Counted from the first letter of the stretch, positions 1 through 9,909 are shown. The stretch: DNA of 64,000 bases from Planctomycetia bacterium (GCA_026401035.1 JAPLNR010000065.1:67969-131968); one strand, 5' to 3'. Numbers and translations are program-made. The notes: a model not told the origin generated them from the sequence alone.

Positions 1-513
1 CCGCGCGACGGTGAGGCGGCCGGTTACCGGGCCCGTGGTGGCGGAGCGATCGGGCAGGAACATCTCCGCGATCAGCAGCGTGGCCCAGGTGGTGAGCGCC
101 GTCAGGATCGAATCGGGTGTGGCCGCATGCGACTCGATGCCGACGAGCAGGCAGCCGACGTACGCCAGGGCCGCGATCACGCCGGTGGTCGGATTGAACC
201 AGCGGGTGCCGGCCCGCAAGAGCGCCAACGCCGTCGCGAGCGTGGCCAGTGCCGCAGGCAGACGGGCTGCGATCTCCGATGTTCCGAAGAGGGTGAAGCA
301 TGCCGCCATGCACCAGTGCATGAGCACCGGCTTGTCGACCGCGAGCGTGTCGTTGTACATCGGCACGACCCAGTTGCCGGTGTCGAGCATGGTCTGGGCG
401 ATCGCGGCGAACCGCGGTTCATCCTCGTCCCAAAACGGTGTCGCCGCGAAGCCCACCGTCAGGCAGGTGATGGAGGCGACGAGCACGACGGCGAGCGGAT
501 TACGGATGGGCAT
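1..513 (-). CDS. ArnT/PMT-like glycosyltransferase, N-terminal part (cut by window edge)
   Basis: An open frame runs from an ATG at 513 to the window edge, giving 171 residues with no stop. The visible part has an N-terminal membrane segment, then the first periplasmic loop WDEDEPRFA, then GNWVVP and DKPVLMHW. These are the hallmarks of the dolichyl/undecaprenyl-phosphate sugar transferases (PMT_2/ArnT fold, GT83-like), where acidic residues of that loop take part in catalysis. Such enzymes move a sugar from a polyprenyl-phosphate carrier to lipid A, protein or glycan on the outer side of the inner membrane. The acceptor cannot be told from sequence. The next gene upstream on the same strand (579-2354) is a paralogue 65 bp away, so the two are probably co-transcribed. 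The family is clear; the exact start is less so. Confidence 0.8.
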   Translation of the reverse strand, partial: MPIRNPLAVVLVASITCLTVGFAATPFWDEDEPRFAAIAQTMLDTGNWVVPMYNDTLAVDKPVLMHWCMAACFTLFGTSEIAARLPAALATLATALALLRAGTRWFNPTTGVIAALAYVGCLLVGIESHAATPDSILTALTTWATLLIAEMFLPDRSATTGPVTGRLTVAR

Positions 514-578
514 GAGGTGGATTCCGGGGGAACGCGATGAACGGTGTGAACGAGAACATCGGCAACGGGTGCGGGCTG

Positions 579-2354
579 TCAGTCGTTGATGGCCAGGGGC
601 GGAGCAGGCGACAAGTCTGCTCCGATCACGACATAGTGGTGGTCGGCGAGCGTGGGAATACGGGCGAGCACGCCGCAGTGCGCTGGGATCGCCGCGGTGA
701 CGAGTTTCAAGTGGCGGCTGTCGATCAACAGGCGGGCGCGGGGATGGCTGGAAAGGTGTCGGGCCACGTCCTCCGCCGTGTCGAGCTTGGTGACCCTCGG
801 CGACGCTGCCTGCAGAGATTCGCCGCCGGAAGAAAAGTCGGGCAGTGTCTGGTCCACTGACAGGTAGAAGACAAGGCTGGGAGGCACGTTCCAGAAGCAG
901 GCCCAGGTGCAGCTTCCATCAGGATGCTCGAGCACTGCCGCGAACGAGCGCATTCCCGTCGAACGACTGAACCGGTCGGCTGCCAGTGCCGCCATAAGTG
1001 TGATGGTGAGGCACGCACAAACGGCGAGTGTCGCGAGCGCCCGCGGAGCCTGCCCCGCGGTCTGGCACCGCCAGGCCCAGACGGCCGCCGAGAGCGGAAC
1101 CAGCCCGATCAGGCCGAGCCATTCGTTGCCGGGCGCATGAAAGGCGGCCGCCAGGGGCAGTGCGACGACGAGCGCGACGCCCAACGCCGCGAGCCACGAC
1201 CAGGCGACCCGCATGACGAGGCCGAGCGCGCGGTCCGGATCGCGGCACCAGCGGACACAGTCAGCCCGGCCGCGAACCCAGTCGTCGAGGAAGAGACCCG
1301 TGAGCATGGCGAGCGCTGGATACGCCGGCCAAACGTAGCCCGGGAGTTTGGTGCCGGCACACGAAAAGCCGCCGATCCAGGCAAGCGACCAGGCGGCAAG
1401 CAGCCGGAGCGGCATCTTGCGGTCGTCGTCCTGCGGTGACCGCAGGATGCCGATCGCGTGGGCGAGCATGGCCAACAGCACGATCGACCAGGGGAACAGG
1501 CCGATGGCGATCACCATCGGATAATAGAGCAGGGAGCCGGAATGCCCCTCCATCGGAGCCGCAAACCGGCCGAAGTTGTGTACCAGCAGAAAGCCCCGCA
1601 GCCATTCGCCGTCGGTGCGCCACGAGACCCACGCATACCAGGGAACCGCTACGGCCGCGGTCGTGGCCACGATGACCGGGAGTCGCAGGCCAGCGACGTT
1701 CACGCGCCATGACGAGCCGGACTGACCAGACGTATTCCAGCAGGCAAAGAGCGTGAACGCGGCGAGCGGCAGCACGACACCCACCGGACCCTTGGCAAGC
1801 ACGGCCGCGCCGCAGGCCGCGCCGATCCCACAGGCGGCCTGCGTCGAGAGGCGAATCGGGCCAGCCGTCGCGCCGGCCGTAGCGCGAGCGGCAGAAACTT
1901 CCCGCGCGAACAGGAAGAACGCGAGCGCGGTGCAGAAAAGTAGCGGGGCATCGGGCGTGGCTGCCCGGCCACCGACTGCGGTCCAGATGCAGGTGGCCAT
2001 CACCAGTCCGCCCAGCAGGCCGGCGGACGGGCTCAGGAGCAGGCACCCCATCCGCCAGGTGAGCAGGCAGGTACCGATCGTGAGCAGGGCCGATCCGATT
2101 CGGGCACCGGTCTCGTTGCGGCCGCAGACCGTGTAGCCGGCGATCTGCAGCCAGTTGGCGAGCGGCGGCTTTTCGATTCGCAACCGACCGTTGAACGTGG
2201 GCACGACCCAATCGTTGGCATCGAGCATGGCCAGCGAGCAGGCGGCGTTTTTCGGCTCGTCGTCATCCCACAACGCCGGTCCGCCCAGATTGGTGAGCAG
2301 CACCAGGGCGGCACAGGTGGCGACGACGAGGGCGTGGAAGCGTGCCTGTACCAC
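579..2354 (-). CDS. ArnT-like polyprenyl-phosphate glycosyltransferase
   Basis: This 591-residue polytopic membrane protein has the same N-terminal architecture as its downstream neighbour: a first membrane segment, the loop LWDDDEPKNAA, then NDWVVP and RIEKPPLANW. About ten more hydrophobic segments follow, then a C-terminal soluble domain from about residue 480. The family (PMT_2, ArnT and related) transfers sugars from undecaprenyl-phosphate-linked donors. The DDDEP acids and the EKPP motif match the ArnT donor-binding loop. ArnT itself adds aminoarabinose to lipid A, but no arn genes are visible here, so the substrate is unknown. It is divergent from gyrA and shares the 2355-2572 intergenic region with it. 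The tandem pair suggests duplication followed by specialisation. Confidence 0.85.
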   Translation of the reverse strand: MVQARFHALVVATCAALVLLTNLGGPALWDDDEPKNAACSLAMLDANDWVVPTFNGRLRIEKPPLANWLQIAGYTVCGRNETGARIGSALLTIGTCLLTWRMGCLLLSPSAGLLGGLVMATCIWTAVGGRAATPDAPLLFCTALAFFLFAREVSAARATAGATAGPIRLSTQAACGIGAACGAAVLAKGPVGVVLPLAAFTLFACWNTSGQSGSSWRVNVAGLRLPVIVATTAAVAVPWYAWVSWRTDGEWLRGFLLVHNFGRFAAPMEGHSGSLLYYPMVIAIGLFPWSIVLLAMLAHAIGILRSPQDDDRKMPLRLLAAWSLAWIGGFSCAGTKLPGYVWPAYPALAMLTGLFLDDWVRGRADCVRWCRDPDRALGLVMRVAWSWLAALGVALVVALPLAAAFHAPGNEWLGLIGLVPLSAAVWAWRCQTAGQAPRALATLAVCACLTITLMAALAADRFSRSTGMRSFAAVLEHPDGSCTWACFWNVPPSLVFYLSVDQTLPDFSSGGESLQAASPRVTKLDTAEDVARHLSSHPRARLLIDSRHLKLVTAAIPAHCGVLARIPTLADHHYVVIGADLSPAPPLAIND

Positions 2355-2495
2355 TGACGGGAGCCTCTGCTGGAGCCGAAAAATGAGCCGCGGCCGACCG
2401 AATCGGCCCGCCTTGGAAATGGGGCGGGAGAGTAGGTGGCGCGGCCCCAGGGGTCAAGCCATGCAGAGGGGGGTTTTTTACGGGTATTTGGCCGG

Positions 2496-2535
2496 TTGAC
2501 CGGTTCCGCAGGACAGGTATGTTCAACCGTTGAAC
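2496..2535 (+). promoter_or_regulatory. Candidate gyrA promoter with overlapping inverted repeat
   Basis: A sigma70-like pair is visible: TTGACC at 2496-2501, a 16-nt spacer, and TATGTT at 2518-2523. The -10 box runs into the inverted repeat GTTCAACCGTTGAAC (2521-2535, 6-bp arms, 3-nt centre), which would sit over the start point. A further GTTCAA half-site lies at 2552-2557. This is the layout of a repressor operator. The regulator is unknown, and supercoiling control of gyrA could also act through such a promoter. Confidence 0.45.
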
Positions 2536-2572
2536 AAGGCGAAAAAACAGGGTTCAAACGGGAGAGTGCCCC

Positions 2573-5443
2573 TTGGCAGAGGATGACAATCTGGGCGAAG
2601 AGGCAAAGCCATCCGAAGGCACTCCCGCAGGCGACGGCATACTCCGCGACATTTCCGGCGGGCGGCTCATCGAACTGCCGATCGAGCAGGAACTGAAGGA
2701 CAGTTACCTGACCTACGCGATGAGCGTGATCGTCAGCCGGGCCCTGCCCGACGTGCGTGACGGCCTCAAGCCGTCGCAACGGCGAATCCTCGTCGCCATG
2801 AACGACCTGAACCTGTCCCCCGGAGCTTCCCGGGTGAAGTGCGCCAAGATCTCCGGCGACACGAGCGGCAATTACCATCCCCACGGCGAAAGCGTGATCT
2901 ACCCCACGCTCGTCCGCATGGCCCAGGAATGGAACATGCGGCATGTGCTGGTCGACAAGCAGGGCAACTTCGGCTCGATCGCCGGCCTGCCCGCCGCCGC
3001 CATGCGATACACCGAGGCCCGGCTCTCGCCGATCGCCTCGATGATGCTCGATGACCTCGAGCTCGACACCGTCGACTATGTGCCGACCTATGACGAGCGG
3101 AACACCGAGCCGGTGGTGCTGCCGAGCCGGTTTCCCAACCTCGTCGTCAACGGCGCGGGCGGCATCGCCGTCGGCATGGCCACGAGCATCCCGCCGCACA
3201 ATCTCGGCGAGGTCTGCCGGGCGCTCGTCAAATTGATCGACTCGCCCAACACCTCGATGGCCGAAATCCTCGAGATTGTTCCCGGCCCCGACTTTCCCAC
3301 CGGCGGCATCGTAATGGGCCGCGAGGCGCTCGCCCGCGGCTACCTCACCGGCCGCAGCACGATCACGCTGCGGGCCCGGGCCCACGTCGAGGAATTTGGC
3401 AAGAACCGCCAGCGGATCGTCGTCACCGAAGTGCCCTACCAGCAGTCCCGCGATTCGATCGAGGAGAAGATCGCGGAGCTCGTGAACGATGACCGCATCA
3501 AGGGCATCTCCGCCATCCGCAACGAGAGCGACCTCAAGGAGCCGGTTCGCCTGATTCTCGAGCTCAAGCGCGACGCCGATCCGGATGTCGTGCTCAACCA
3601 GCTCTATCAGTTCTCACCGCTGCAGACGACGTTCTCGCTCATCTTTCTCGCGCTCGTCGACGGGAAGCCGCGGATTCTGTCGTTCAAGAACATGCTGGAG
3701 GAATTTCTCCGGCACCGCACGGCGGTGCTCCGCCGTCGCACGCAGCACCTCCTCCAGAAGGCCCGCAGCCGCAAGCACACGCTCGAAGGCCTGCTCGTGG
3801 CGCTGGCCAACATTGATGAGGTGATCCGGATCATCCGCAGTTCGAAGTCGCAGGCGGAGGCCAAGACGCGGCTGTGTGAGATCCAGACGCCGGCGGCACT
3901 GCTGGAGCGGGCGCTTGGCGCCGACGGCTTCGCCATCCTGCAGGAGGAACGCGGCGCCAGTGAAACCTACGGGCTCTCGCCGGTGCAGGCCGATGCGATC
4001 CTGCGGCTGACGCTCGGCCAGTTGGTGAATCTCGAGCAGGAGAAGCTCACCGGCGAGCATCATGAACTGCTGGCAAAGATCGGCGAATTTCGCCGCATCC
4101 TTTCCAACGAGGCCAACATCCGCGGGCTCATCCGCTCGGAACTGCTCGAACTCGAAGGCAAGCATGCCGACGACCGGCGAACGGAGATCAGTGGCGAAGC
4201 GGGCGACATCCGCGACATGGCCGAATTGATCACCGAGGCCACGATGGTCGTGACGATCAGTCGGGCCGGCTACGTCAAGCGAACGCCGGCCGACACCTAT
4301 CGCGCGCAGCGGCGCGGTGGCAAGGGGCTCAAGGGTGCCAGCACCGACGAGGAGGATCCGATCGAGCACCTCTTCGTGGCCAGCACGCACGACTGGCTGC
4401 TCGTCTTCACAACGCTCGGGAAAGTGTTCTCGATGCGGGTCTTCGAGCTTCCGGAACTGGCCCGCGACGCCAAAGGCCGGGCGTTGGTCAACCTGCTCGA
4501 GTTCGAGGCTGGGGAAAAAGTGGCCGATTGCCGGGCCGTTTCGGGCTTCGAGGATCCGAACCAATGCCTGCTCCTGGTCACCCGCAGTGGCACGGTGAAG
4601 AAGACGGCCCTGGAGCAGTATCGCCGGCGCCGCACCAAGGGCCTGATCGCCGTCAAGCTCCGTGAGGGCGACGAGTTGGTCGATGCCGTGGTGACGAAGC
4701 CCGGCGATGAACTGGTGCTCGCCACGGCCAAGGGCATGGCGATCCGCTTTCCGGAATCAGACGTGCGGCCGATGGGCCGAGACACGAGCGGTGTCCGTGG
4801 CATCAAGCTCGGGCCGGGCGACCGGCTCGTGGGCATGGTCGTGGCCGATCCCGAAGCGACGCTGCTCACCGTCTGCGAGCAGGGCTACGGCAAGCGGACG
4901 CTGTTCGGCGTCGGAACGCCGCTCACCGGTTCCGCGCCAGGCGAGGAAGGCGAGCCGGTGGAGTCCGAGACCGCCGAGGCCGGCGGGGCTGGCGGGGCCG
5001 CCGAGGCCGGCGGGGCTGGCGGGGCCGCCGAGGCCGGCGGGGCTGGCGGGGCCGCCGAGGCCGGCGGGGAAGAAGGGGAGGCCGAAGGTGAATCCAGTTC
5101 GATGCGGTATCGCACCCAGCACCGCGGCGGCAAGGGTGTCCGCGACATCAAGACGACGAAGCGGAATGGTGAGGTCGTGTCGATCGTGTCGGTTCGCGAC
5201 GAGGATCAGGTTTTGATGATGACCGCCCGCGGCAAGATCCAGCGGGTGAACGTCCGCGAGATCAAGTCGATCGGCCGAAACACCCAGGGCGTGCGGATCA
5301 TGCGGCTCGACGAGGCGGATACGCTTGCCGCCGTCGTACCGGTACCGCCGAGCGAGCAGGAGGACGCCGACACGGTCGAGCCAGCCGAAGGCACCGGCGG
5401 CGGGCCCGCCGGTGGAGAGCCGCCGGCCGAATCCACAACCTGA
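2573..5443 (+). CDS. gyrA: DNA gyrase subunit A
   Basis: GyrA cuts and reseals DNA so that gyrase (GyrA2B2) can introduce negative supercoils with ATP. The N-terminal breakage-reunion domain carries [14 protein letters not shown] and the [10 protein letters not shown] motif, with the catalytic tyrosine at residue 146. The C-terminal pinwheel holds the GyrA box QRRGGKG at 579-585, which separates GyrA from ParC. A second box-like QHRGGKG lies near residue 849. The protein is 956 residues, about 80-150 longer than usual. The excess is mainly a glycine/alanine/glutamate repeat (residues 800-832) and an acidic, proline-rich tail. TTG at 2573 is chosen because a GGGAGAG ribosome-binding site lies at 2560-2566; no upstream ATG fits. 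gyrB is not in the window. ugd follows after 14 bp. Confidence 0.95.
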   Translation: MAEDDNLGEEAKPSEGTPAGDGILRDISGGRLIELPIEQELKDSYLTYAMSVIVSRALPDVRDGLKPSQRRILVAMNDLNLSPGASRVKCAKISGDTSGNYHPHGESVIYPTLVRMAQEWNMRHVLVDKQGNFGSIAGLPAAAMRYTEARLSPIASMMLDDLELDTVDYVPTYDERNTEPVVLPSRFPNLVVNGAGGIAVGMATSIPPHNLGEVCRALVKLIDSPNTSMAEILEIVPGPDFPTGGIVMGREALARGYLTGRSTITLRARAHVEEFGKNRQRIVVTEVPYQQSRDSIEEKIAELVNDDRIKGISAIRNESDLKEPVRLILELKRDADPDVVLNQLYQFSPLQTTFSLIFLALVDGKPRILSFKNMLEEFLRHRTAVLRRRTQHLLQKARSRKHTLEGLLVALANIDEVIRIIRSSKSQAEAKTRLCEIQTPAALLERALGADGFAILQEERGASETYGLSPVQADAILRLTLGQLVNLEQEKLTGEHHELLAKIGEFRRILSNEANIRGLIRSELLELEGKHADDRRTEISGEAGDIRDMAELITEATMVVTISRAGYVKRTPADTYRAQRRGGKGLKGASTDEEDPIEHLFVASTHDWLLVFTTLGKVFSMRVFELPELARDAKGRALVNLLEFEAGEKVADCRAVSGFEDPNQCLLLVTRSGTVKKTALEQYRRRRTKGLIAVKLREGDELVDAVVTKPGDELVLATAKGMAIRFPESDVRPMGRDTSGVRGIKLGPGDRLVGMVVADPEATLLTVCEQGYGKRTLFGVGTPLTGSAPGEEGEPVESETAEAGGAGGAAEAGGAGGAAEAGGAGGAAEAGGEEGEAEGESSSMRYRTQHRGGKGVRDIKTTKRNGEVVSIVSVRDEDQVLMMTARGKIQRVNVREIKSIGRNTQGVRIMRLDEADTLAAVVPVPPSEQEDADTVEPAEGTGGGPAGGEPPAESTT
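4970..5068 (+). repeat. 27-bp in-frame tandem repeat inside gyrA
   Basis: The unit encodes AAEAGGAGG. There are three full copies (4970-4996, whose first base differs so that it starts with Thr, then 4997-5023 and 5024-5050) and an 18-bp partial copy (5051-5068). The later copies are identical at nucleotide level, so the array arose recently by slippage or unequal crossing-over. It lies between blades of the GyrA C-terminal DNA-wrapping domain. Confidence 0.95.
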
Positions 5444-5457
5444 CAGGAATCGGTTTC

Positions 5458-6774
5458 ATGCGAATTGCCGTCGTTGGCACCGGATACGTGGGCCTCGTCA
5501 CGGGCACTTGCTTCGCCAACAGCGGTAACACGGTGACCTGCCTCGACATCAATGCCGACAAGATCGCCCGGCTCAGCCGCGGCGAGATCCCGATCTACGA
5601 GCCCGGCCTCGAGGAGATGGTCGAACGCAACGCCGCCGCCGGCCGGCTGCAGTTCACGACCGACGCGGCCGCTGCGATCCGGGATGCCGAAGTCGTTTTT
5701 CTGGCCGTCGGCACCCCACCCGCCGCCGACGGATCGGCCGATCTCTCGGCGCTCTGGAAGGTGGTCGACTCGATCGCGTTGTTCCTGCATCAGCACGCCG
5801 TCGTGGTGACGAAGAGCACGGTGCCCGTCGGCACCTGCGCCGGGATCGAGAAGCGGCTCCGTGAGCGGACTGGCCGGGACTGCCGCGTGGCGAGCAACCC
5901 GGAGTTTCTCAAGGAAGGGGCGGCGATCGAGGATTTTCAGAAGCCTGACCGCGTGGTCGTGGGCGCGCGGACGGCCGAGGTCGTCGACGTGTTGCGAAAC
6001 CTCTATATGCCCTTCCTGCGGACGGAGAATCCCTTTCTGGCGATGTCACCCGAGAGTGCGGAGATGACGAAGTACGTCGCCAACGCCCTGCTGGCGACGA
6101 AGATCAGCTTCATCAACGAGGTGGCGAATCTCTGCGAGCGGATGGAGGCGGACATCGATGATGTTCGCCGTGGCATCGGGCACGACAGCCGGATCGGGTT
6201 CGCGTTTCTCTTTCCCGGCGTCGGCTACGGCGGCAGCTGCTTCCCGAAGGACGTGCAGGCGCTCGCGGCCATGGCCCGCGAGAAGGGCGTGGTCCCGCGG
6301 GTGCTCTCCGCCGTGCACGAAACGAACCTCGCGCAGAAGCTCGTCATGGGCGAAAAGATCGACGCCCATTTCGGCGGCAACCTCCGCGGCCGGAAGATCG
6401 CCCTCTGGGGCTTGGCTTTCAAACCCCGCACCGACGACATCCGCGACGCCCCCGCGATCGATCTCATCGAACGGCTGCTGGCAGGCGGGGCGACGGTGAC
6501 GGTGTTCGATCCCGAGGCGATGGGGAACGTGCGGGCGATCTACGGCGACCGGCTGGCCTATGCCGCTGGTCCCATGGACGCGCTCGACGCCGCCGACTGC
6601 CTGGCGATCGTGACCGAATGGGGGGATTTCCGCAGGCCCGATTTCCAAGAGATGGGCCGGAGGATGAAATCGCGGACGATCTTCGACGGCCGCAATCTTT
6701 ACGTGCCATCGGAGATGCGGACACACGGTTTTATCTACCACTCGATCGGGAAAATACCCGTCCAGCCAGCCTAG
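5458..6774 (+). CDS. ugd: UDP-glucose 6-dehydrogenase
   Basis: The enzyme oxidises UDP-glucose to UDP-glucuronate with two NAD+, supplying uronic acid or pentose donors for envelope polysaccharides. The 438-residue protein begins with a Rossmann fold ([16 protein letters not shown]) and an acidic residue in CLDIN that binds the NAD ribose. The conserved NPEFLKEG places the catalytic lysine at residue 152, and GGSCFPKD places the nucleophilic cysteine at residue 261. The C-terminal UDP-binding domain includes [14 protein letters not shown]. Length and motifs are standard for the UDPG/MGDH family. It follows gyrA by 14 bp and may be read from the same transcript. A UDP-mannose or GDP-mannose dehydrogenase is a less likely reading. 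Confidence 0.92.
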   Translation: MRIAVVGTGYVGLVTGTCFANSGNTVTCLDINADKIARLSRGEIPIYEPGLEEMVERNAAAGRLQFTTDAAAAIRDAEVVFLAVGTPPAADGSADLSALWKVVDSIALFLHQHAVVVTKSTVPVGTCAGIEKRLRERTGRDCRVASNPEFLKEGAAIEDFQKPDRVVVGARTAEVVDVLRNLYMPFLRTENPFLAMSPESAEMTKYVANALLATKISFINEVANLCERMEADIDDVRRGIGHDSRIGFAFLFPGVGYGGSCFPKDVQALAAMAREKGVVPRVLSAVHETNLAQKLVMGEKIDAHFGGNLRGRKIALWGLAFKPRTDDIRDAPAIDLIERLLAGGATVTVFDPEAMGNVRAIYGDRLAYAAGPMDALDAADCLAIVTEWGDFRRPDFQEMGRRMKSRTIFDGRNLYVPSEMRTHGFIYHSIGKIPVQPA

Positions 6775-6873
6775 GAGGTGGCGGCAGGCGCACTCCGATG
6801 GTCATGCCGGCGCGGGTGACCGATTTCTCCCAGTGGAGTGGGGTCGCGCCGTCAAACGAACAGCCCGGGCGGT

Positions 6874-6902
6874 TTGACAGGCCCATTTCCTCGCGCTTAG
6901 AT
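6874..6902 (+). promoter_or_regulatory. Candidate sigma70 promoter of hppA
   Basis: A perfect TTGACA (6874-6879) is followed by a 17-nt spacer and TTAGAT (6897-6902). It lies about 70 bp before the TTG start of the pyrophosphatase gene, in a 199-bp intergenic region that is otherwise empty. Confidence 0.55.
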
Positions 6903-6973
6903 TTTGCATTCCCATCGCGGGCCTTTTTGGGAGGCTCCGTTCTTTCGCACACCTGCAATCGGAGTCCCTGACC

Positions 6974-9544
6974 TTGAAAAACTCGCGAGCCATCGGTGCC
7001 GCAGTCGCGGTTTGTTTCCTGCTGATGACGACCGCCATCCAGGCGGCCGACCCGGCGGTTGAGGGTGGACAACAGGCTGTCTGGTTCATTGGACCCTACG
7101 GGTTCTGGTGGCTTCTGGGGACAGCGAGCTCTGTACTTGCGCTCGTGCAGGCGTTTCAGTTCTTCAAGTGGATGGAAGGACAGCCTGCCGGATCGCAGAA
7201 GATGATCGACATCGCCGGCTACGTGCGGACCGGCGCCGACGCCTACCTCAGGCAGCAATACAAGGTGGTGGCGGGCTTTTTTCTCGTCATCTTCCTCTTG
7301 CTGTTGATCCTCGCCTTCGTGCTCGAGGTGCAGAGCCCGTGGGTGCCGTTCGCCTTCATTTCCGGCGGCTTGTTCTCCGGGCTTGCCGGCTGGTTCGGCA
7401 TGAAGACGGCGACGTTGGCGAGCAACCGTACGGCCGCCGGCGCGGAACGGTCGCTTAACGACGGTCTGCAGGTGGCCTTCCGCTCGGGGGCCGTGATGGG
7501 GCTGACGGTCGTGGGGCTTGGTCTGCTCGACATCATGCTCTGGTTCGCAATCCTCTACTGGCTTGTGCCCTTCTTCGGCTTCAAGCCGCTCTCGCTCGAG
7601 GAGATCACCGTCACGATGCTCTGCTTCGGCATGGGGGCCAGTTCGCAGGCACTCTTCGCCCGCGTGGGTGGCGGCATCTTCACGAAGGCGGCCGACGTCG
7701 GCGCCGATCTCGTGGGCAAGGTCGAGCACGGGATTCCGGAGGACGATGCTCGCAATCCCGCGACGATTGCCGACAATGTGGGTGACAACGTAGGCGACGT
7801 GGCCGGCATGGGTGCCGATCTCTACGAGAGCTACTGCGGCAGCATCCTCGCCACTGCGGCCCTGGGCGTCGCCGCGTTTCCGGGTGACTACCGGATGCAG
7901 ATGGCATCGTTGTTTCTGCCGATGTCGATCGCCGCGGTGGGCACACTGCTCTCGATTTGGGGTATCTGGCAGGTCCGCACAAAGGAGGATTCCTCGCAAA
8001 AGGCGCTTCTGGCCGCGCTGGCGACGGGCATCAATTTCTCGACCCTCGCCATCATCGGCGCGACGTTCGTGATCACCTTCCTGCTGATGGGCTGGAGCCA
8101 TCTGGGGGTCGCGCTCTCCGTGATCGTCGGCCTCATGGCCGGCTGGCTCATTGGAAAATGGACAGAGTATTCGACGAGCAATGAATATGACCCGACCAAG
8201 CAGCTCGCGGATCAAGCCCTCACCGGCCCCGCCACGATCATCATCGGCGGCATTGCGGAGGGCATGCTCAGCACATGGGCGCCGGTCCTCATCACCGGCG
8301 TGGCCACACTGCTGTCCTTTGGCTTTGCCAACGGCTTCGATTTTGATAATCCAAACGCCTTCGCATTGGGCCTGTTCGGTGTCGGCATCGCCGCCGTCGG
8401 CATGCTTTCCACGCTCGGCATCACGCTGGCCACCGACGCCTACGGGCCGATCGCCGACAACGCCGGCGGCAACGCGCAGATGGCGGGGCTGGCCGATATC
8501 GTGCGGGAGCGGACCGATGCCCTCGACGCCCTGGGCAACACGACGGCCGCCACGGGCAAGGGATTTGCCATCGGATCGGCGGCGTTGACGGCGCTGGCGC
8601 TTTTGGCAGCGTATATCGAAGAAGTGCGGATCGGGTTCGACCGCTGGGGGCAGTCCGTTGCCGAAAACATCGAGGGCACGCCCGACCAGTATCTCAACGT
8701 GGGCGGCAAGCGGACGCAGCTCACCGCGGGGCAGTGGGTGAAGCTCGCCGACGGAATCGCCGTGCAGCTCGGCACGGAGCCCAGCAAGAACGCGACCTGG
8801 ATGGTGCTCGACAGCAAGGCGATCCCCGACTTTGCAGCCCTCCGCGGCCGCACGCTGGTGGAGAACGCCCCGGTGGGCCCGGCACTCGAAGAGCTCGAAA
8901 AAGCGGGGCGGATCGTCGCGGTGAAGCAGGCCCGGATGGCTGACTACATGCGGCACTATGACGTCACGCTGATGAATCCCAAGGTGCTCGTCGGTCTCTT
9001 TATCGGGGCGATGAGCACGTTCGTGTTCTGTGCGCTGACGATGAAGGCTGTCGGTCGGGCCGCCAAGGGCATGGTCGAGGAGGTTCGCCGGCAGTTCCGT
9101 GAAAAGCCGGGCATCATGCAGGGCACCGAACTGCCCGACTATGCCGCGCCGGTGGCGATCAGTACGAAAGCGGCACAGAAGGAGATGATCCTGCCGTCGA
9201 CGCTAGCGCTCGTGGTACCGATCGTCGTCGGCCTGCTGCTCGGCGTGGGCGGCGTGATGGGGCTGCTCGTCGGCGGCCTGACGACCGGCTTCTGCGTGGC
9301 CGTGTTCATGGCCAACGCCGGCGGTGCCTGGGACAACGCCAAGAAGTACATCGAGAGCGGCGTGCACGGTGGCAAGGGTACCGACGCCCACAAGGCCGCC
9401 GTCGTGGGCGACACGGTGGGCGATCCATTCAAGGACACCAGCGGCCCGAGCCTCAACATTCTCGTCAAACTCATGAGCATGGTGAGCGTGGTGGTCGCCG
9501 GGCTCATCGTGCGGTATTCGCTCGAGGCGCTGGGGATTTTCTAG
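6974..9544 (+). CDS. hppA: K+-dependent-type ion-pumping membrane pyrophosphatase
   Basis: The enzyme couples hydrolysis of cytoplasmic pyrophosphate to Na+ or H+ export. The hallmark DVGADLVGKVE lies near residue 240, followed by DNVGDNVGDVAG, and the C-terminal acidic motif DTVGDPFKDTSGPS is intact. GNTTAA (521-526) has Ala at the position where K+-independent enzymes have Lys, so a K+-dependent type is predicted. Na+ versus H+ pumping is not decided. At 856 residues it is longer than most relatives. An N-terminal signal-like segment ends in AxA near residue 25, and residues about 551-660 form a soluble insertion between membrane helices. TTG at 6974 is supported by GGAG ten bases upstream. 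A strong terminator follows. Confidence 0.93.
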   Translation: MKNSRAIGAAVAVCFLLMTTAIQAADPAVEGGQQAVWFIGPYGFWWLLGTASSVLALVQAFQFFKWMEGQPAGSQKMIDIAGYVRTGADAYLRQQYKVVAGFFLVIFLLLLILAFVLEVQSPWVPFAFISGGLFSGLAGWFGMKTATLASNRTAAGAERSLNDGLQVAFRSGAVMGLTVVGLGLLDIMLWFAILYWLVPFFGFKPLSLEEITVTMLCFGMGASSQALFARVGGGIFTKAADVGADLVGKVEHGIPEDDARNPATIADNVGDNVGDVAGMGADLYESYCGSILATAALGVAAFPGDYRMQMASLFLPMSIAAVGTLLSIWGIWQVRTKEDSSQKALLAALATGINFSTLAIIGATFVITFLLMGWSHLGVALSVIVGLMAGWLIGKWTEYSTSNEYDPTKQLADQALTGPATIIIGGIAEGMLSTWAPVLITGVATLLSFGFANGFDFDNPNAFALGLFGVGIAAVGMLSTLGITLATDAYGPIADNAGGNAQMAGLADIVRERTDALDALGNTTAATGKGFAIGSAALTALALLAAYIEEVRIGFDRWGQSVAENIEGTPDQYLNVGGKRTQLTAGQWVKLADGIAVQLGTEPSKNATWMVLDSKAIPDFAALRGRTLVENAPVGPALEELEKAGRIVAVKQARMADYMRHYDVTLMNPKVLVGLFIGAMSTFVFCALTMKAVGRAAKGMVEEVRRQFREKPGIMQGTELPDYAAPVAISTKAAQKEMILPSTLALVVPIVVGLLLGVGGVMGLLVGGLTTGFCVAVFMANAGGAWDNAKKYIESGVHGGKGTDAHKAAVVGDTVGDPFKDTSGPSLNILVKLMSMVSVVVAGLIVRYSLEALGIF

Positions 9545-9550
9545 TGGCAC

Positions 9551-9580
9551 GCAAAACGCCGGCTTCGTGCCGGCTTTTGC
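9551..9580 (+). terminator. Factor-independent terminator after hppA
   Basis: Stem GCCGGC (9558-9563), loop TTCGT, stem GCCGGC (9569-9574) and then TTTT. The flanking GCAAAA and TTTTGC can extend the pairing, so it could work on both strands. It begins 7 bp after the hppA stop. Confidence 0.8.
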
Positions 9581-9909
9581 TTGGCAACCTCCGGTTGCCG
9601 GTGCTGGACCGGGCGTCCAGCCCGGCAGGCGGTGGCTTGTGGACAGGGCAGGTGCGAACGGCCCGGATTGGGAGCCGGCGGTGAAATGCTCGTCGCCGCG
9701 GAAATTGCTACAGGAGGCTCGTGGAGATTGGTGCATCGCTCGTGAGTCGCAATTGTCTGCGGCTCCTGCGCGTTCCCCCGACCGTCTCCTCAGCATCTGG
9801 AGGTTGAGGTGCTAAGAGGCAGAGGCTGAAGCACGCCCCACCTTCAGTCCTGTGACTCCGGCGACAATGCGGGCTCGATACCCCGTGTCCAAAAATCAGC
9901 GTGACTCGC
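9581..9909 (+). other. Intergenic region hppA-tgt with stacked hairpins
   Basis: No gene is recognised here. Just after the terminator is a perfect stem-loop, GGCAACC-TCC-GGTTGCC (9583-9599). Next come two overlapping, mutually exclusive stems: CTGGAC/GTCCAG (9604-9620) and CCGGGC/GCCCGG (9609-9625). The remaining 280 bp up to tgt hold no clear promoter, tRNA or known riboswitch (no preQ1 motif seen). Confidence 0.4.

Noticed and set aside
4970-5068. CRISPR-like direct repeat
   Set aside because: Units are contiguous with no spacers, in frame inside gyrA, and so are a coding tandem repeat.
9868-9895. T-arm-like segment GGGCTCGATACCCC upstream of tgt
   Set aside because: The stem pairs poorly and no acceptor, D or anticodon arm can be found, so it is not a tRNA or tmRNA.
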